From IMG/VR virus record IMGVR_UViG_3300040810_000139, positions 1 to 43,586 of that record: a stretch of DNA of 43,586 bases. One strand, 5' to 3'. The notes beneath the pieces are model-generated. The model was not told where the DNA came from. It saw only the letters and a program-made list of their open reading frames with translations, and did no database searches. This document shows, one piece after another, positions 14,005 to 21,810 of this stretch; positions within the stretch are counted from its first letter, which is position 1, and each line of letters starts with the position of its first letter. Source of the DNA: a virus. Both the position numbers and the translations under genes were made by a program.

Positions 14005-15102
14005 ATGTCTCAATTAACTGAAAATCTGACTGTAACAAGTCAACAAGCAAAGCCCGCAATCAAAGCGGCTATGAAAGCAAATCGTCCATCATTCTTGTGG
14101 GGACCTCCCGGAGTCGGCAAGTCTGAACTTGTCGAGGAGATCACTAACGAGTTAGGTGGTCATATGATTGATCTGCGTATGGCGCAGATGGAACCTACTG
14201 ATATCAGAGGTATCCCTTTCTTCAACAAAGAATTAGGAGTTATGGATTGGGCTCCCCCAATCGAACTTCCAACTGAAGAACTTGCTTCTCAGTATCCGTG
14301 TATTGTTCTTTTCTTAGATGAAATGAACTCAGCACCACCAGCAGTGCAGGCTGCAGGTTATCAACTTGTTCTTAATGGACGTGTTGGTAAGTATGTTCTT
14401 CCTAAGAATGTACATATTGTAGCCGCTGGTAACCGCGACTCTGACAAGGGTGTTACATATCGTATGCCGATGCCCCTTGCTAATCGTTTCATTCATTTAG
14501 AAATGCGTCCTGACTTTGCTTCTTGGCAGAACTGGGCTATCGAAAATCAAGTGCATGAGGACGTAGTTGGTTACTTGTCATTTGCAAAACAGGACTTGTA
14601 TGATTTCGATGCTAAGTCTTCTTCACGTGCATTTGCTACTCCGCGTACATGGACATTTGTGTCTCAATTGCTACAAGAAGAGGATATGGATCCCGATACT
14701 CTGTACAATCTTGTTGCTGGTACTGTTGGTGAGGGCCTTGCTACTAAGTTTGTAGCACATCGTAAGATTGCTAGTAAAATGCCTAACCCATCTGATATCT
14801 TGTCAGGCAAAGTCAAAGAACTGTCTGTCAAAGAAATCTCTGCAATGTATTCCTTGACTATCTCAATGTGCTATGAACTTAAGAGTGCCCTTGAGACTGA
14901 TAAGGTCGATAACAAGAAGTTCCACGAAATGTGCGATAACTTCTTTGGCTATATCATGGCTAACTTTGAAACAGAGTTAGTGGTCATGGGTGCGAAAGTT
15001 GCACTCAAAACTTATAAGTTACCCATCGAACCCTCTCAGTTGAAAAACTTTGATGAGTTCCACAAACGATATGGTAACTACATCGTTGAGGCTGGCAACT
15101 AA
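14005..15102 (+). CDS. MoxR-type AAA+ ATPase
   Basis: The start is the ATG at 14005 after CGGAGTTAAAA; upstream in-frame codons lie in the promoter. The 365-residue protein has Walker A GPPGVGKS (33-40), Walker B LFLDE (102-106) followed by MNSAP, and a sensor-like VAAGNRDSD segment. The layout fits the MoxR group of AAA+ chaperones, which work together with VWA-domain proteins to remodel or mature metal-containing or multi-subunit proteins. The partner is encoded next (15226). This pair in a phage may activate or dismantle a host complex, or help virion assembly; the target is unknown. GC-richer codons than the flanking genes suggest strong expression. A terminator hairpin follows at 15115, so each gene of the pair is its own unit. 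Confidence 0.88.
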   Translation: MSQLTENLTVTSQQAKPAIKAAMKANRPSFLWGPPGVGKSELVEEITNELGGHMIDLRMAQMEPTDIRGIPFFNKELGVMDWAPPIELPTEELASQYPCIVLFLDEMNSAPPAVQAAGYQLVLNGRVGKYVLPKNVHIVAAGNRDSDKGVTYRMPMPLANRFIHLEMRPDFASWQNWAIENQVHEDVVGYLSFAKQDLYDFDAKSSSRAFATPRTWTFVSQLLQEEDMDPDTLYNLVAGTVGEGLATKFVAHRKIASKMPNPSDILSGKVKELSVKEISAMYSLTISMCYELKSALETDKVDNKKFHEMCDNFFGYIMANFETELVVMGAKVALKTYKLPIEPSQLKNFDEFHKRYGNYIVEAGN

Positions 15103-15114
15103 AATTGCTGACCT

Positions 15115-15153
15115 GGGAGAGTGTAAGGTCCGAGACATTCCTTACACTTTCCC
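15115..15153 (+). terminator. Rho-independent terminator after the MoxR gene
   Basis: A 14-bp stem (gggagagtgtaagg at 15115-15128 with ccttacactttccc at 15140-15153, one G-U), 11-nt loop, followed by gaacttttt. Confidence 0.85.
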
Positions 15154-15164
15154 GAACTTTTTGC

Positions 15165-15193
15165 TTGACATGTCTCCCCAAAGGTGATATAAT
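15165..15193 (+). promoter_or_regulatory. sigma70-like promoter of the VWA gene
   Basis: TTGACA (15165-15170), 17-nt spacer containing CCCCAAAGG, TATAAT (15188-15193). A late-like core ATTAAATA overlaps just downstream (15195-15202), so the gene may be read both early and late. Confidence 0.88.
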
Positions 15194-15225
15194 TATTAAA
15201 TACTTTTGAGAAACGGAACTGACAC

Positions 15226-16518
15226 ATGACTAAGAATTCTACAACAACTAACAACGACAAAGAGAGCAAACTGGCGCATCTAGTAGGTCCTACAGACCCT
15301 CAGGTAGATGCACAAGCCCGTGATCGCCTTATCACTGCCCGTATTGCTCTGTTACTCAGACATTCATTTTTTGGTAATCTTGCTACACGTTTGACACTCA
15401 TCAATGCTGATGAATGGTGTCCAACTGCCGCAACTGATGGTAAGCATTTTTACTACAATGCACGTTTCATTATGATGCTAAAGAAGAAGGAAGTAGAATT
15501 TCTTGTAGCACATGAGGTACTTCATGTAGTTTATGATCATATGGATCGTAGAGGTACTAGGGATCCTCAACTATGGAACATTGCTGATGACTATTGTGTC
15601 AACGCAGACTTGAAAAATCACAACATTGGTGAGTTCATCACTACTGTCCCTTGCTTGTATGACTACAAATATGACAAAATGTCAGCAGAGCAAGTCTATG
15701 ATATTCTGTATGAGAATGCAGAAGTTATTGACATTGAGCAATTGCTTGACCAATTGCTTGATGAACATTTAGAAGGCGAGGGTGCAGGTGCTGGTGATGG
15801 TGATGGCGAAGAAGGTGACAAGCCCGGCCCAGTCAAAATGTCTAAGGAAGAAAAGGATGCACTCAAGCAGGAGATGAAAGAAGCAATCATCAATGCGGCT
15901 CAAGGTGCTGAAGCAGGATCATTACCCAAAGGTGTTGAACGTTTAGTTAAAGATTTAACATCTCCTGTAATGCCCTGGGACGACATTATTCAAACTAATC
16001 TGACCAGCACAATGAACAATGACTATTCGTTTATCAAGCCTTCTCGTAGGGGTTGGCATCAGGACGCAATCATGCCAGGTATGACTCCAGGTGAAATGAT
16101 TGACGTTGATGTGTTTTTAGATATGTCAGGATCTATTGGTTCTGAACAAGGAACCTTTTTCCTTTCAGAAATTCAAGGTATTATGGAGACGTTTACTAAC
16201 TACAAAATTCATGTACATTGTTTTGATACTGAAGTCTACAATCCACAAACATTCGACAGTGATAACTTAGATGAAATCACTGACTACGAAATCTACGGTG
16301 GTGGTGGTACTGACTTTGATTGTATCTTTAACTATCTGAAACGTGAAGGTCGTGTACCCAATCGTCTAATCGTATTCACAGATGGTTACCCGTTTGGTAG
16401 TTGGGGCGATGAAAACTATTGCGACACTACATGGATCATTCATGGTGACCCTGAGCCGAATCCCCCTTTCGGTACATGGGCAATCTATGATGAACACAAA
16501 CATAAACAAGCCGCATGA
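15226..16518 (+). CDS. Metallopeptidase-like / VWA-domain protein (CoxE or DUF2201 type)
   Basis: The 430-residue protein has an N-terminal zinc-type motif AHEVLHVVYDH (HEVLH at 96-100) as in DUF2201 proteins, then a linker rich in Gly, Asp and Glu (about residues 182-200), and a C-terminal von Willebrand A-like domain with a MIDAS motif FLDMSGSIGS (DMSGS at 299-303) and a downstream GGGGTDFD loop. This is the expected partner of a MoxR ATPase. Known roles of such pairs are chaperone-like, with the VWA protein recognising the client. It has its own promoter, and its stop overlaps the next start by 4 nt. Whether the HExxH is proteolytic is unknown; the motif is intact. Confidence 0.82.
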   Translation: MTKNSTTTNNDKESKLAHLVGPTDPQVDAQARDRLITARIALLLRHSFFGNLATRLTLINADEWCPTAATDGKHFYYNARFIMMLKKKEVEFLVAHEVLHVVYDHMDRRGTRDPQLWNIADDYCVNADLKNHNIGEFITTVPCLYDYKYDKMSAEQVYDILYENAEVIDIEQLLDQLLDEHLEGEGAGAGDGDGEEGDKPGPVKMSKEEKDALKQEMKEAIINAAQGAEAGSLPKGVERLVKDLTSPVMPWDDIIQTNLTSTMNNDYSFIKPSRRGWHQDAIMPGMTPGEMIDVDVFLDMSGSIGSEQGTFFLSEIQGIMETFTNYKIHVHCFDTEVYNPQTFDSDNLDEITDYEIYGGGGTDFDCIFNYLKREGRVPNRLIVFTDGYPFGSWGDENYCDTTWIIHGDPEPNPPFGTWAIYDEHKHKQAA

Positions 16519-16808
16519 GCAAAGATCATTTGGAACCTCACAGACCTGCTGATGCAGGTCCAGAGGATAAGTTCATTTATGAATCACCAGACGGGGGCAA
16601 CACAGTGTATGCAAGACCTATAGGTGTACATGAAATGGCACAAAGAAAAAAGGTTTATGAAAATCCTGAAATGTTAGAAGAAAAGAAATTTTTTGAAAGA
16701 TGGCACATGTATAAAGATATACTAAAAGTCTCTAAAGACAATCCTGCTCTAAGTAAGTTATTAGAACAAGTAGAGATTGTTTATAATTTAAGTGAGGATA
16801 GAAAATAA
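16515..16808 (+). CDS. Hypothetical protein (97 aa)
   Basis: The start overlaps the VWA stop (ATGA at 16515-16518). The product has a Pro/Asp-rich first 35 residues (EPHRPADAGPEDKFIYESPD, ending GGNTVYARP) and a charged helical second half. No domain is recognised. Its TAA shares bases with the next ATG (TAATG), so it sits in a chain of coupled small genes behind the VWA gene. Confidence 0.6.
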   Translation: MSKDHLEPHRPADAGPEDKFIYESPDGGNTVYARPIGVHEMAQRKKVYENPEMLEEKKFFERWHMYKDILKVSKDNPALSKLLEQVEIVYNLSEDRK

Positions 16809-16972
16809 TGGACGGTGTAATATTAGCCGCAGGCATGATGGCAAGTTTGATTGCTATTGTGAGTTTATTAATTAATGAAAACGGTGGTACTAAAGGTATC
16901 ACACAAGAGTATAAAACTAAAAGTGGTAAAGTACATACTGCTAAAAAATCTAGGGAGCAACACATCGTATGA
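16808..16972 (+). CDS. Small single-pass membrane protein (54 aa)
   Basis: The ATG at 16808 overlaps the upstream TAA, and the TGA at 16970-16972 overlaps the next ATG. Residues 4-22 (VILAAGMMASLIAIVSLLI) form a clear membrane segment, followed by a basic tail (YKTKSGKVHTAKKSREQ). N-out/C-in orientation is likely from the positive charges. No family is recognised. Confidence 0.6.
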   Translation: MDGVILAAGMMASLIAIVSLLINENGGTKGITQEYKTKSGKVHTAKKSREQHIV

Positions 16973-17226
16973 AGTTTGAGGATATCAATTTAGATACTTG
17001 GTATAAAAATCGTATGTTGACTGATCAAATCCCTGCTCATTTTACATTAGTAAAAACACGTGCTAATAAAGAAAATATGCAATGGGTTTTAGAAAGGTTG
17101 CACGGTAGATTTGCTGTGGCTAGCAATACTAATACAGATACAGATGATTTTTTATCATACTATCAAAAAACTTTTGCGTTTGAAGATCCAAAAGAAGCAG
17201 TTCAATTTGAACTTACTTGGTCGTAA
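16969..17226 (+). CDS. Hypothetical protein (85 aa)
   Basis: The start overlaps the upstream stop by 4 nt. The product is soluble, mixed alpha/beta, with an FAFEDPKEAVQFELTW end that resembles a small ferredoxin-like or single-strand segment. No family or catalytic motif is recognised. Its stop touches the next ATG (TAAATG). Confidence 0.55.
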   Translation: MKFEDINLDTWYKNRMLTDQIPAHFTLVKTRANKENMQWVLERLHGRFAVASNTNTDTDDFLSYYQKTFAFEDPKEAVQFELTWS

Positions 17227-17385
17227 ATGTTTAAGTGTATTTGTCACGCAGTTAGAGAAGGCGAAACACATAGATACCATCTTATAGGAACCAAATGCGG
17301 TAAGTGTTTACTGCATCCTTTGCCTGAAAAGAAACAAAAGAAGTTTAATAAGAAACACGCCAAGTTGATAAAACGGGCAAATTAA
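17227..17385 (+). CDS. Small Cys/Lys-rich protein (52 aa), possible zinc ribbon
   Basis: The ATG at 17227 follows the previous stop directly and the TAA is at 17383-17385. The product has C4-x-C6-H7 and C24-x-x-C27 (KCGKC), which could bind one zinc ion, followed by a very basic tail (PEKKQKKFNKKHAKLIKRAN). The pattern suggests a small nucleic-acid-binding protein. No homologous family is recalled. Confidence 0.5.
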   Translation: MFKCICHAVREGETHRYHLIGTKCGKCLLHPLPEKKQKKFNKKHAKLIKRAN

Positions 17386-17465
17386 ACCTCTAAAAATATT
17401 TTCATTGCCTATATTCGCATTAAATATTAATGTTAATGTAAAAATCTTACAGGAGAAATTATATA

Positions 17466-18155
17466 ATGAGTTTTTTAAGACACGTAGGAAAACACGGTGA
17501 TCGTAAGGTTGCAGTAATTTTCCGTCAAGTACCAAATGAAGAACATATGTGTTTAGTAGCATATACACAATTGTTGAATCAAAATATACACGATCCACTT
17601 ATGGCTACTATTGAAAGTGATATCGGTCAGAACAGTGAAGAACTTGCTGATGCGTTAAACAGACAATATACTAAGTCAGGTGATCGTATCCTTCAAGTAT
17701 TACACTCAGAAGGAATGCTTAAGAAGATTAGAACTGAAGATGTTGTAATGACACCGGGTCCTAATCAATCAATTCGTTTAGATGAATTGAATAAAATTTT
17801 AGGCGAAATGAAAGCAGGGGAAGAAGCAACTCGTAAGTTAGCAGAAGCAGATGCATCAGCAGGCTTACAAGATCCAGCAGATGTTAGACGTAGAAAAGAA
17901 GGTTTGATTGGAGAACAAGTAAGACCTGAACCTACTATGGGAACAAATGCACCGGCAGATCCTAACATGGCTATGAATGATGAGGCTTTGGCCCGTGATT
18001 TTATGGCTCAAGCAGAACGTATGGAATCTGAAGCCAAAGGTCTAATTGCTGAGTCTAAAAGATTGATAAAAGAAGCAAAAGCAATGATGCCTAAGCCAGC
18101 AAGAAAAACAACTGCTAAAAAAACAACTACTAGACGTAAGACTGCTGTAAAATAA
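17466..18155 (+). CDS. Conserved T4-like marine phage protein (229 aa), unknown function
   Basis: The start MSFLRHVGKHGDRKVAVIFR follows AGGAG at good spacing. The N-terminal ~115 residues look like a compact domain (VPNEEHMCLVAY; RILQVLHSEGMLKKIRTEDV). The middle is Ala/Asp/Pro-rich, with a helical stretch (ARDFMAQAERMESEAKGLIA) and a Lys/Thr-rich C-terminal tail (KPARKTTAKKTTTRRK). I remember similar proteins from cyanophage and pelagiphage genomes without a known function. The basic tail suggests nucleic-acid contact; the helix suggests oligomerisation. It is followed after 14 nt by a gene with a strong ribosome site. Confidence 0.65.
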   Translation: MSFLRHVGKHGDRKVAVIFRQVPNEEHMCLVAYTQLLNQNIHDPLMATIESDIGQNSEELADALNRQYTKSGDRILQVLHSEGMLKKIRTEDVVMTPGPNQSIRLDELNKILGEMKAGEEATRKLAEADASAGLQDPADVRRRKEGLIGEQVRPEPTMGTNAPADPNMAMNDEALARDFMAQAERMESEAKGLIAESKRLIKEAKAMMPKPARKTTAKKTTTRRKTAVK

Positions 18156-18169
18156 TAAGGAGGTCTCCT

Positions 18170-18472
18170 ATGGGAGATAAATCTCGTTCAATACAGGACT
18201 GGGAACGACTCCTAGAAGATGTAGAAAAACATAAAATACCTGTAGAATTTTTACAGAAACTAGTCTTACGAATGATAGGACGTAAGCAAAAAACCATTAA
18301 CATTGAAAAGTACCTAAATCAAGGACTTGACTCAGAAACAGTAGAAATTATAGTTAGTAAACTGTTAGAGGAATATGAAGATGAAATCTTATCAATAGAT
18401 TTTATTCTTAATATAGAAAGAATTGCAGATGCAGTTCAGCCTGAAACGGATAAACTACTAAGTGGTCTATAA
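18170..18472 (+). CDS. Hypothetical protein (100 aa)
   Basis: A strong ribosome site AAGGAGGT precedes the ATG at 18170. The product is acidic and helical (WERLLEDVEKHKIPVEFLQK; EEYEDEILSIDFILNIERIA). No family is recognised. A terminator hairpin follows at 18490, so the gene ends a transcription unit. Confidence 0.6.
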   Translation: MGDKSRSIQDWERLLEDVEKHKIPVEFLQKLVLRMIGRKQKTINIEKYLNQGLDSETVEIIVSKLLEEYEDEILSIDFILNIERIADAVQPETDKLLSGL

Positions 18473-18489
18473 AATCTCTGTAAACTATA

Positions 18490-18509
18490 GAAGGGACTTC
18501 GGTCCCTTC
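18490..18509 (+). terminator. Terminator hairpin with UUCG loop
   Basis: gaagggac-ttcg-gtcccttc, a perfect 8-bp stem with the extra-stable UUCG tetraloop, followed by actctatta. Confidence 0.8.
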
Positions 18510-18533
18510 ACTCTATTATGATAAGGAAAAACG

Positions 18534-19202
18534 TTGAAAGTTAAATTAATCAGTCATTCACAAGCACCGAACTTTAACGAGTCTGCATTAGACTTAGTGG
18601 CATACTGTGCAAGAGTAAGCAATCCAGACAATCAAAACAATAAAGAAACTTCAGAAAAATTAGTAAAGTATTTGATGAAACACAAACACTGGTCACCACT
18701 TGAAATGGTTAGTGCATGTTTAGAGATTGAAACTACACGTGATATTGCTAGACAGATATTAAGACATAGAAGTTTTAGTTTCCAAGAGTTTAGTCAACGT
18801 TATGCTGATCCAACAAAAGACTTGGACTTTGAATTACGTGAAGCACGTTTACAAGATCCTAAGAATCGACAGAACAGTATCGCACTTGATATGTCTGATG
18901 AATACGAAGGTGGCCTACAAGATCGTTGGTGTCAAATGCAAGAACGAGTTATAAACGAATCGAAGTTAGCATATAATTGGGCTATCAACAACGGCATTGC
19001 TAAAGAACAAGCAAGAGCAGTACTACCAGAAGGAAATACTGTAAGTCGAATGTATGTAAATGGAACCTTACGCAGTTGGATACACTATATTGAATTACGC
19101 GGCGCCAATGGTACACAACAAGAACATATCGATATTGCTCATGCAGTAGCAGAAGTTATTTCTGTTATCTTCCCAATAAGTTTGCAAAATGAGTCTGTAT
19201 AA
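18534..19202 (+). CDS. thyX: FAD-dependent thymidylate synthase ThyX
   Basis: The 222-residue protein carries the ThyX motif RHRSFSFQEFSQRY (77-90), with an extra HWSPLEMV before it and RAVLPEGN-type residues near 165. ThyX methylates dUMP to dTMP using methylene-tetrahydrofolate, FAD and NADPH, supporting phage DNA synthesis. The start is TTG at 18534, after AAGGAAAAACG. It stands right after a terminator, so a promoter nearby is expected, but I do not see a clean one. Gln replaces the usual Asn in the motif; the other residues are intact. Confidence 0.93.
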   Translation: MKVKLISHSQAPNFNESALDLVAYCARVSNPDNQNNKETSEKLVKYLMKHKHWSPLEMVSACLEIETTRDIARQILRHRSFSFQEFSQRYADPTKDLDFELREARLQDPKNRQNSIALDMSDEYEGGLQDRWCQMQERVINESKLAYNWAINNGIAKEQARAVLPEGNTVSRMYVNGTLRSWIHYIELRGANGTQQEHIDIAHAVAEVISVIFPISLQNESV

Positions 19203-19216
19203 CGTACACTTATAAT

Positions 19217-19474
19217 ATGAAACAAGAATGGGAAGCAAATGAAATAGACGTATATCACATTAATATGGGTGACGTTGAAGATCCGGATCTGATGGTAGCA
19301 CCTGCTATATATGAATGGCAACAAACAGAAGCCGGAAAGTATGTTATGGAGAATAGCAATCCAACTGCTAAGTGGGTAAGAAGTAATTCACCGAGTTATA
19401 TGGGACATAAATATACGATAAAGGCATACTTCACAGACAAAGAAGTTACATATTGGAAACTAAAATACGAGTAA
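19217..19474 (+). CDS. Hypothetical protein (85 aa)
   Basis: It starts at ATG 19217, 14 nt after thyX. The product is soluble and rich in aromatic residues, with IYEWQQTEAGKYVMEN, KWVRSNSPSYMGHKYTIKAY and a final YWKLKYE. No family is recognised. No Shine-Dalgarno site is visible; the upstream TATAAT seems to be chance AT-richness. Confidence 0.55.
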   Translation: MKQEWEANEIDVYHINMGDVEDPDLMVAPAIYEWQQTEAGKYVMENSNPTAKWVRSNSPSYMGHKYTIKAYFTDKEVTYWKLKYE

Positions 19475-19477
19475 ATT

Positions 19478-20596
19478 ATGGCACATAAGAAAAAATTAAA
19501 CATATGCGTAACAGGTGGATTAGGATTTATCGGTGCCCATGTTGTAGTTAAATTAATTAACGAAGGACATGATATTGCTATTTTAGATACTAAAACAGAT
19601 TATGGTATCATAGACCAAGAAGAATTGGATGCTGTAACAAAAGAAAGATTTTTTGGTATAGCAGGTAGAATGACTGGCGCTACCAATTTAAACATCTACA
19701 CGATTGATGTTGCTAACCCTGAACTAAAAACTTTATTTGAAAAAGAAAAGTTTGATGCCGTAATTCATCTTGCAAGTTTCCCTAGACAAAAAGTAGTCAA
19801 TAACAATCCAACTGCTGGCTCTAAAGTAATGAGTGAAGGTTTGTTAAACTTATTAGAACTAAGTAGGACAACAGGAGTAGATCGTTTTACATATATCAGT
19901 TCTTCAATGGTATACGGAGATTTTTCAGATGGCGTTGAAGAATGGGAAGACTGCATACCCAAAGGTCAGTATGCAATTATGAAGTATGCTGGAGAGTTGT
20001 TAGTGCAAGATTACACTAGGCAATATGGATTAAATCATACTATCATTCGTCCTAGTGCTGTGTATGGTCCTTTAGATGTCTGCGATAGAGTTATTTCTAA
20101 ATTCTTTTACAACGCAATCAAAGGTGAAAAAATTGTTGTTAATGGCAAGATGGAGAAATTAGATTTTACATTTGTAAATGATGTTGCAACTGGTATTGTA
20201 CAAGCAACAACAAGTGCTAAAGCAAAAAATGAAACATATAATCTTACTAAATCACAGGGTGTAACACTTTATGATGCCGCAACAATGGTTAAACAAATAG
20301 TAGGAAAAGGTAATATTGAAGTCAAACAAAAAGATAACAATTTCCCTAGCAGAGGCGCATTAAGTTCTGAAAAAGCAAAAAACGATTTCAACTTTAATCC
20401 AGTTACAAATCTAAATGAAGGTTTGGTAGTTTATTATAATTGGTTACAAAATTCTGCTTATTGGCAAGAACAATTTAATCCTAAGCCTAAACAAGAAGTT
20501 AAAGTTGCTCCGGCAAAAGTCACTAATGTTAAGACAAAGCCAACAAAGCCTAAAACAACAAGAAAACCTAGAGCAAAAGCAAAGCCGAAAAAATGA
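19478..20596 (+). CDS. NAD-dependent sugar epimerase/dehydratase
   Basis: The 372-residue protein has the Rossmann motif VTGGLGFIG (GGLGFIG at 13-19), an acidic residue after the second strand (D37), a YISSSMVYG strand carrying the catalytic Ser, and YAIMK (165-169) as the catalytic Tyr/Lys pair. This is an extended short-chain dehydrogenase of the UDP-glucose 4-epimerase/dTDP-glucose dehydratase group; the exact sugar is not evident. A Lys/Pro/Thr-rich C-terminal tail of about 35 residues (KPTKPKTTRKPRAKAKPKK) is unusual for the family and suggests tethering to nucleic acid, membrane or virion. Its stop overlaps the radical SAM start by 4 nt, so the two are co-translated in a sugar cassette. 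Confidence 0.85.
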   Translation: MAHKKKLNICVTGGLGFIGAHVVVKLINEGHDIAILDTKTDYGIIDQEELDAVTKERFFGIAGRMTGATNLNIYTIDVANPELKTLFEKEKFDAVIHLASFPRQKVVNNNPTAGSKVMSEGLLNLLELSRTTGVDRFTYISSSMVYGDFSDGVEEWEDCIPKGQYAIMKYAGELLVQDYTRQYGLNHTIIRPSAVYGPLDVCDRVISKFFYNAIKGEKIVVNGKMEKLDFTFVNDVATGIVQATTSAKAKNETYNLTKSQGVTLYDAATMVKQIVGKGNIEVKQKDNNFPSRGALSSEKAKNDFNFNPVTNLNEGLVVYYNWLQNSAYWQEQFNPKPKQEVKVAPAKVTNVKTKPTKPKTTRKPRAKAKPKK

Positions 20597-21810
20597 CGGA
20601 GTCGTTTTGTGTTTTACCTTGGGTAAACATTACGGTTGACCCGGACGGCGCAATTAAACCTTGTTGCATTTCACATGACTATATTAAAAAAGAAGACGGT
20701 ACCAAGTTTAACTTGGGTTATGATAGTATTGATGACATCTACAACAGCAAAGACTTTGTTGATCTAAGACAAAAGATGTTAGACGGAGAGTATATCTCTG
20801 GATGTGATGTATGTTATCACAATGAAAAGTACGGTCGTCAAAGTCGTAGATTAATTAACAACGAACAATACAAAAATGTTATTCCAACTACGACTACGAG
20901 TAATTTAAAAATTAAATTCTTTGATTTACGTTTTGGTAATTTATGTAATCTCAAATGTAGAAGTTGTAACCCTACAAACAGTAGTCAGATAGAAAAAGAA
21001 ATCTTAGAAATCAACAATGCAGAGTACACAAGATTTTACCCACAGTTTGATGTAGAAAGTAATTACTGGTGGGAGACAGATACGTTTGATGAAAATATAA
21101 AAAGTCAAGTAGACAATATAGATACAATTTACATGACTGGTGGCGAGCCTACTGTTATCGAAAAGAACTTTGAAATATTAAGTGAGTTAATAGAGTTAGA
21201 TAAAAGTAAAGACATCACTTTAATTATCAATACAAATCTTACAAACACCAATCCAAAATTCTATCAGTATCTACCTAACTTTAAGTCAGTCATACTACAA
21301 CTTAGTATTGATGGTTACAAGGGTGTACAAGAGTATCTAAGATACCCTAGCAAGTTTAGTCAGATTGACGAAAGCATACAGAAACTTATTAAAATGCATA
21401 ATGTTAAATTGTGGGCGACACCTGTTATTCAGATAGGAAATTTAAACATGATAGTTGATCTGTTTAAATACTTTGAAGACATTAACATTAAAGAAAACAA
21501 GCCGTTAATTGATATTAGACCGATTTTATTGCAAGACCCACAACATTTAAATATCGATTATTTGCCCAAAGACTTCAAACAAAAAGCCTTTGCAAAAATA
21601 TTTATGTGGATGTTAAATGATTGCAAATGGCAGTCACAGATTTTTAAAGATACAATAAACGCATTAAAAGAAAAGTGCCAAGAAGAAAGCAAAGACATAA
21701 ACATGTTACAAGAATATATTAAATTTAATAATTTGTTAGATGATCATAGAGGACAGAGACTAGCAGATTGTAACTACGATTTGCATACACTGTTAAAAGA
21801 ATATGATTAA
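20593..21810 (+). CDS. Radical SAM enzyme (twitch/SPASM-like)
   Basis: The 405-residue protein has the radical SAM cluster motif C118-x3-C122-x2-C125 within FGNLCNLKCRSCN, and the downstream MTGGEPT strand typical of the family. Further cysteines lie before it (C6, C24-C25, C71, C74), including PWVNITVDPDGAIKPCC, which resembles the SPASM/twitch auxiliary-cluster sequences placed N-terminally. Such enzymes modify peptides, sugars or lipids by hydrogen abstraction from S-adenosylmethionine. Its coupling to an epimerase (4-nt overlap) and an aminotransferase (8-nt overlap) points to sugar modification such as deoxygenation or epimerisation, but the reaction cannot be read from sequence. Confidence 0.85.
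   Translation: MTESFCVLPWVNITVDPDGAIKPCCISHDYIKKEDGTKFNLGYDSIDDIYNSKDFVDLRQKMLDGEYISGCDVCYHNEKYGRQSRRLINNEQYKNVIPTTTTSNLKIKFFDLRFGNLCNLKCRSCNPTNSSQIEKEILEINNAEYTRFYPQFDVESNYWWETDTFDENIKSQVDNIDTIYMTGGEPTVIEKNFEILSELIELDKSKDITLIINTNLTNTNPKFYQYLPNFKSVILQLSIDGYKGVQEYLRYPSKFSQIDESIQKLIKMHNVKLWATPVIQIGNLNMIVDLFKYFEDINIKENKPLIDIRPILLQDPQHLNIDYLPKDFKQKAFAKIFMWMLNDCKWQSQIFKDTINALKEKCQEESKDINMLQEYIKFNNLLDDHRGQRLADCNYDLHTLLKEYD

Noticed and set aside
19211-19216. TATAAT just before the ATG at 19217 as a promoter
   Set aside because: No -35 at a workable distance; similar AT-rich strings occur before several start codons.
19406-19413. CATAAATA inside the gene at 19217 as a late promoter for the epimerase
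   Set aside because: It lies within coding sequence about 64 nt before the next ATG. TAAATA occurs often by chance in this AT-rich DNA, so only intergenic copies in good position were kept.
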